Made by a program: the position numbers and the translations under genes. Below, one piece after another: positions 63,606 to 64,000 of a DNA stretch of 64,000 nucleotides. The notes under the pieces are model-generated. The model was given only the letters and a program-made list of their open reading frames with translations. It had not been told where the DNA came from and made no database searches. Origin of the DNA: Ancylostoma caninum (lineage: Eukaryota > Nematoda > Chromadorea > Rhabditida > Ancylostomatidae); NCBI GenBank assembly GCA_037903475.1, contig JBAJFG010000055.1:372001-436000 (forward strand), read 5' to 3'. Position 1 is the first letter of the stretch. Every line of letters begins with the position of its first letter.

Positions 63606-64000
63606 TCAACCCAAATTTTCACCAACTTCGCTCACCACCCTCGTGATTTCGCTCGCTAATCGATGCCGCTGATCTATAGGCCGATCTTTCCCTGAGCAAC
63701 TGTGAAGTGCAAAGTGTAAGCCACTCTCCATGTCTACTTGGTCATTATAGTGTATTGGGTACAACATTCACTATAGCACAGAAGATGTGAGCGCCGTTAA
63801 AGCGCAAGTATGTCAGGGTTTGAACACAGGTCGCGCAGTGGTTTCGCAGGCGAGTGTGCCAGCTCGTGAAACTCCCACGCCAATGCTCATGAGATGTTCG
63901 TGCCTTGTTCTGAACTATTACGAGCTCGTACAAGTTGTAATGAACTTGGGGGGATTACTGCCACGAGCTCAAACTTTTACATAATGTAGCATTTGATTTG
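63606..64000. other. No recognisable feature
   Basis: No domain, RNA gene or terminal repeat seen before the window edge. Confidence 0.35.

Overview
The window looks like repeat-dominated, probably intergenic DNA of a nematode. My best guess is a clade V (strongylid/hookworm-type) worm. The clues are interstitial TTAGGC (the nematode telomere unit), degraded RTE, CR1 and BEL/Pao retrotransposons of the kind common in these genomes, Tc1/mariner and hAT relics, tRNA-derived SINEs with TTTATCC-type tails, and many short inverted-repeat elements. The species is inference. I could not support any intact host gene; the only non-TE candidates are two weak ORFs (599-784 and 29867-30328).

The main architecture is a Helitron-like, non-autonomous family. 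Elements run from a 5' TC(AT) end to a 3' end with a GTCCGGC/GCCGGAC hairpin 11 nt before CTGG or CTAG, and each is flanked as A^T. Inside they carry GC-rich minisatellites of 50 or 59 bp. Copies lie at 14.0-16.2, 31.2-32.2, 46.6-48.9, 50.1-51.4, 51.4-53.8 and 56.2-58.8 kb. At two sites, removing the element exactly restores the interrupted sequence, as judged against uninterrupted relatives in this same window. A second family (9.3-12.3, 24.2-26.7, 26.8-28.1 and 28.3-28.9 kb) ends in a CTAGCG...CGCTAG hairpin and carries a related 60-bp array. A third type (11.4-12.1 kb, and a fragment at 1-200) also has TC/CTAG ends.

By region: 0-2.2 kb holds a Helitron-like fragment and an inverted-repeat element. 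2.3-6.4 kb is copy A of a 4.1-kb duplication that carries two divergent RTE relics; copy B is at 34.5-38.7 kb. 8.2-12.3 kb holds a SINE, a hAT-type MITE and a heavily nested family-B element. 12.4-18.4 kb holds long inverted-repeat elements and nested Helitron-like copies. 19.5-24.1 kb is a decayed BEL/Pao element with a 1,273-bp mariner inserted in gag. 24.2-28.9 kb is family-B elements, two of them tail to tail. 30.7-34.7 kb is an RTE element split by a hAT MITE that is itself split by a Helitron-like element. 38.7-46.5 kb holds RTE, Tc1, SINE, mariner, CR1 and hAT fragments. 46.5-58.8 kb is Helitron-like territory. 59-64 kb holds MITEs, TTGTCGACAA foldback repeats, an RTE fragment and a long inverted repeat.

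No intact transposase, Rep/helicase or reverse transcriptase is visible, so every element here would need enzymes supplied from elsewhere. The value of the window is as a record of insertion order and of how minisatellites ride on Helitron-like elements.
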